This document shows, piece after piece, positions 6,448-8,651 of a stretch of DNA of 8,651 bases (its first letter is position 1; each line of letters starts with the position of its first letter). Under the pieces are notes generated by a model that worked only from the letters and a program-made list of their open reading frames with translations, was not told the origin of the DNA and made no database searches. The translations under genes were made by a program, and so were the position numbers. The stretch is from Candidatus Odinarchaeota archaeon (GTDB lineage Archaea; Asgardarchaeota; JAGGXT01): NCBI GenBank assembly GCA_021162905.1, contig JAGGXT010000185.1, positions 1 through 8,651 of the forward strand, in the 5' to 3' direction.

Positions 6448-8394
6448 ATGAATTGGAAAAGAGTTCTTAGTGTGTTGTTCGTATTTTCCCTGTTCTTAAT
6501 GGCCTTTAACAGTTCGACTACCAAGGTTGTTGCCGTCGAAGATTACCCTGAAGTTGAAGTAGTAATAACAGGTACAGCTGGCTCTCCAATAATAGAGGGT
6601 GTTCTCAGTATAGCTGTCGAGAACCTAAAGGATGTCGGAATAAAGGCAAGAGCCGATTATGTTGACTTCCACGTATTGCTGTCAAAATTATTCGCTGGTG
6701 AGCTGCAAGCTACATTCTTCGCATTTAACATAGGTGTCGAGCCAGATCACCTATATGACTTCTTCCACAGTGGTACTGCTTATAATAGCATAATTTGGAG
6801 ATATTCAAATGCGACTTATGATGAAATAGTCGAAAATATGATGCATGCTAAGACTAAACAAGAAGCATTGCAATATGCATGGCAAGCTCAGGTTATATTA
6901 CAATATGAACAACCTCTAACTGTTGCTTACAACAACCTATTATTAACACCATTTAACAACAAGACATTCCATGGCTTTGTTAAGGGTATCGGTAGAGGTG
7001 CACCAAACTTCTGGACATACTTAAACGTAAGATTCCTAAACGACTCTCCTGGTGGAGACTTTATAGTAGCTCAATCATACAGGCCACTACCCATATTCAA
7101 TTACTTCAACGAGGAAACAGATGCCTATACAATGGAAATATTAGGCTTGATATATGATGGCTTAATCGCTGGATGGTATGCTAACTCATCAACAATAATT
7201 GACATTCCATGGCTAGCAAAATCCTGGAAGGTCAGCTATTTCACAGTTGGTGAAGAAGAACATATGAATATAACCTTGTATCTATTTGATAACATAACAT
7301 GGCATGATGGTGTACCATTTAATGCAGATGACGTCGCTTACACCTATTGGACTTTCATAAACATGACCAATGCTGGTATATACACACCACTAACCGACTA
7401 CCTAATAAATGTATATAATGTTACTGTCTGGAATGCAACTGCTGTGTCAATTTACTCATCTGCTGCTGGATACTTCGAATTCCACAGAGCATTATCTGCT
7501 CCTATATTCCCAAAGCATATATTGCATGATATAATCTATAACAGACTTGGTGGATCAACAAACTTAACTCAAGCACTAGAGAAGCTGGTAGTAGTTAAGT
7601 TTAACGCAACAGACCTAGTAGGTACTGGTCCATTTATGACCCCTGAAGTTTATAATGACCGTTATAACGCAAGCTTAACTGATGTCTTTTATGACAACAC
7701 GACCTTAACAACAACATTAGTTAAATATCCAGACTTTAGATTCCCAGCAGTTAAGGATTATCTAAGAAATGTTACTGGGGTGTCTGAAAACGGCCCAATT
7801 GCTCCAAGAGGTCCATGGGTCGATAAAGTAATCTTCAAGGTTATACAAGATGACAACGTAGCCATATTGAACTTATTAGGCGACCAAGCTCACTTGAGAG
7901 ACTCATTCATAGATCCTGAATATCTAGACCTATTAGAAGCTGCTAACAACGTTGAAGTATATTCAGTCTGGCGTCTAGGCTGGGGTCACATATCATTTAA
8001 CTGTGAGTTGTTCCCATTCAACATAACTGCATTCAGACGTGCATTCTCATACACATTTGACAAACAAAAGGTATCTGATTATGTATTCCAAGGTTACTCT
8101 CAGCCACTTGATAGCGTAGTTCCACCATCTGCTGGTGAATGGTGCTACGAAGAAGACTTGCCATTCCACTACTACTATCACGATAATGCATCTGCAATCA
8201 AAGAATTAGAATCTGCAAACTTCAAGGACTATGATGGCGATGGATGGAGAGAATGGAATATAACTGTAGCTCCAACTCCTGGCCCTGGTCCAGCCCCAAC
8301 CCCAGGAATACCCATTGAATACATAATTGGCGGCGTAGCAGTTGCTGTTGTTGTAATAGTTGCAGTAGTATTCTTCATGACACGTAAGAAGTAA
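6448..8394 (+). CDS. ABC transporter solute-binding protein, family 5 (peptide type), circularly permuted and membrane-anchored
   Basis: Extracellular receptor that should deliver peptides, or another family-5 ligand such as an oligosaccharide, to an ABC importer. Residues 1-30 form a signal peptide (K4, R5, then a hydrophobic core). Residues 33-195 resemble the C-terminal segment of family-5 proteins: LKDVGIKARADYVDFHVLLSK, a GELQATFFAFN strand, RYSNATYDEIV, then a helix and YEQPLTVAY. Residues 203-603 resemble the N-terminal and central parts in normal order: the start of lobe I, the signature WHDGVPFNADDVAYTYW (285-301), GTGPF (392-396), AFRRAFSYTFDKQKV (528-542) and DYDGDGWREW (594-603). 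A proline stalk (609-622), one helix (623-643) and RKK follow. Each segment occurs once, so the fold may be complete but permuted. About sixteen N-X-S/T sequons suggest heavy glycosylation; Cys519 and Cys566 could pair. Asn, Tyr and Phe codons often end in C, unlike its neighbours, hinting at strong expression. Family is secure, ligand unknown. Confidence 0.92.
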   Translation: MNWKRVLSVLFVFSLFLMAFNSSTTKVVAVEDYPEVEVVITGTAGSPIIEGVLSIAVENLKDVGIKARADYVDFHVLLSKLFAGELQATFFAFNIGVEPDHLYDFFHSGTAYNSIIWRYSNATYDEIVENMMHAKTKQEALQYAWQAQVILQYEQPLTVAYNNLLLTPFNNKTFHGFVKGIGRGAPNFWTYLNVRFLNDSPGGDFIVAQSYRPLPIFNYFNEETDAYTMEILGLIYDGLIAGWYANSSTIIDIPWLAKSWKVSYFTVGEEEHMNITLYLFDNITWHDGVPFNADDVAYTYWTFINMTNAGIYTPLTDYLINVYNVTVWNATAVSIYSSAAGYFEFHRALSAPIFPKHILHDIIYNRLGGSTNLTQALEKLVVVKFNATDLVGTGPFMTPEVYNDRYNASLTDVFYDNTTLTTTLVKYPDFRFPAVKDYLRNVTGVSENGPIAPRGPWVDKVIFKVIQDDNVAILNLLGDQAHLRDSFIDPEYLDLLEAANNVEVYSVWRLGWGHISFNCELFPFNITAFRRAFSYTFDKQKVSDYVFQGYSQPLDSVVPPSAGEWCYEEDLPFHYYYHDNASAIKELESANFKDYDGDGWREWNITVAPTPGPGPAPTPGIPIEYIIGGVAVAVVVIVAVVFFMTRKK

Positions 8395-8401
8395 ACATTC
8401 A

Positions 8402-8423
8402 CTTTTTATTTATTTTATTTTTT
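8402..8423 (+). terminator. Oligo-T terminator of the solute-binding protein gene
   Basis: Eight bases after the TAA stop begins a stretch with T5, T3, T4 and T6 separated by single A bases. It should end most transcripts of the binding-protein gene before the permease gene, keeping the receptor on its own abundant mRNA. Confidence 0.6.
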
Positions 8424-8519
8424 ATATATACTAACTACTTGTTTTTATTGTAATTTCATCATAGCTAATGTAAGTTAGATATTCTTTGTTTAATAGAATA
8501 GCTTGTACAAATCCTAAAA

Positions 8520-8528
8520 TTTATAAAA
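8520..8528 (+). promoter_or_regulatory. TATA box for the permease-like gene
   Basis: TTTATAAAA lies about 52 bases before ATG 8576. Transcription would start near 8550 and give a leader of about 26 bases with the ribosome-binding site GGTG. It suggests the downstream gene is transcribed independently of the binding protein. Confidence 0.45.
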
Positions 8529-8563
8529 CTATTATTTTTATTATCCACAGAAGAGAGATATAT

Positions 8564-8567
8564 GGTG
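8564..8567 (+). promoter_or_regulatory. Ribosome-binding site of the permease-like gene
   Basis: GGTG eight bases before ATG 8576. It supports this ATG over the one at 8562, which opens a different frame that stops after 17 codons. Confidence 0.45.
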
Positions 8568-8575
8568 TCTTATAT

Positions 8576-8651
8576 ATGTCGGAGTTTTCAGTTTTTAAAA
8601 CAAAGCGTTTTTTGATATATTTAGTTATATTTATACTTTGTACATCACTAC
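8576..8651 (+). CDS. Start of a membrane protein, probably an ABC transporter permease (3' end outside window)
   Basis: The frame is open from ATG 8576 to the window edge and encodes 25 residues beginning MSEFSVFKTKRFLIYLVI. A short N-terminus with a KTKR basic cluster followed by a hydrophobic helix is the usual beginning of DppB/OppB-type permeases, which start with a cytoplasmic basic patch and a first membrane helix. Its position after a family-5 solute-binding protein, with a GGTG ribosome-binding site eight bases upstream and a TATA box at 8520, supports the reading as the first permease of a peptide ABC importer. The fragment is too short for proof; any membrane protein or secreted protein could begin this way. 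Confidence 0.5.
   Translation, partial: MSEFSVFKTKRFLIYLVIFILCTSL

Noticed and set aside
8456..8462. Minus-strand ATGATGA as a C box
   Set aside because: No CUGA lies downstream on that strand before the binding-protein gene, and the region is a plain T/A-rich terminator.
8480..8500. Hairpin TATTCT/AGAATA upstream of the permease-like gene as a riboswitch or attenuator
   Set aside because: It is a six-pair AT stem upstream of the predicted TATA box, so it would not be in the transcript; it is expected by chance at this base composition.

Overview
The window is AT-rich and reads as archaeal, most likely from a thermophilic member of the Thermoproteota (crenarchaeal) group. The evidence is TATA boxes of the form TTTAAATAA or CTTTATATG about 25-50 bases before genes, GGTG/GAGG ribosome-binding sites, oligo-T runs after stop codons, Arg codons dominated by AGA/AGG and Ile by ATA, an archaeal-type nicotinate phosphoribosyltransferase with a C-terminal zinc site, a DUF763 protein, and secreted proteins held by a C-terminal membrane helix and rich in N-X-S/T sequons. 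The phylum is an inference.

Layout: (1) 3-1751 (+), a subtilisin-like (S8) surface protease whose start lies left of the window. (2) 1787-3313 (-), a 508-residue polytopic membrane protein of unknown function, convergent with the protease and possibly built from two seven-helix repeats. (3) 3314-3544, a divergent promoter region with two TATA boxes and two inverted-repeat candidates for operators. (4) 3545-4714 (+), nicotinate phosphoribosyltransferase with a TTG start. (5) 4715-5084, a 370-base gap with no convincing gene. (6) 5085-6221 (+), a DUF763 protein. (7) 6222-6447, T-rich terminator followed by a promoter. (8) 6448-8394 (+), a membrane-anchored family-5 solute-binding protein. (9) 8395-8575, terminator and a new promoter. 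(10) 8576-8651 (+), the first 25 codons of a likely ABC permease cut by the window edge.

The strongest oddity is the solute-binding protein. Its segments match the peptide/oligopeptide-binding family 5 fold in the wrong order: the family's C-terminal segment sits directly after the signal peptide, followed by the family's N-terminal and central parts. The protein then stops at the point where the C-terminal segment would normally begin. This is what a circular permutation looks like.

The protease and the binding protein share an architecture (secreted ectodomain, short proline-rich stalk, one C-terminal helix, basic tail). They fit a plan of extracellular proteolysis followed by peptide capture and import, although unrelated housekeeping genes lie between them. 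No RNA genes, insertion sequences or CRISPR arrays were seen.
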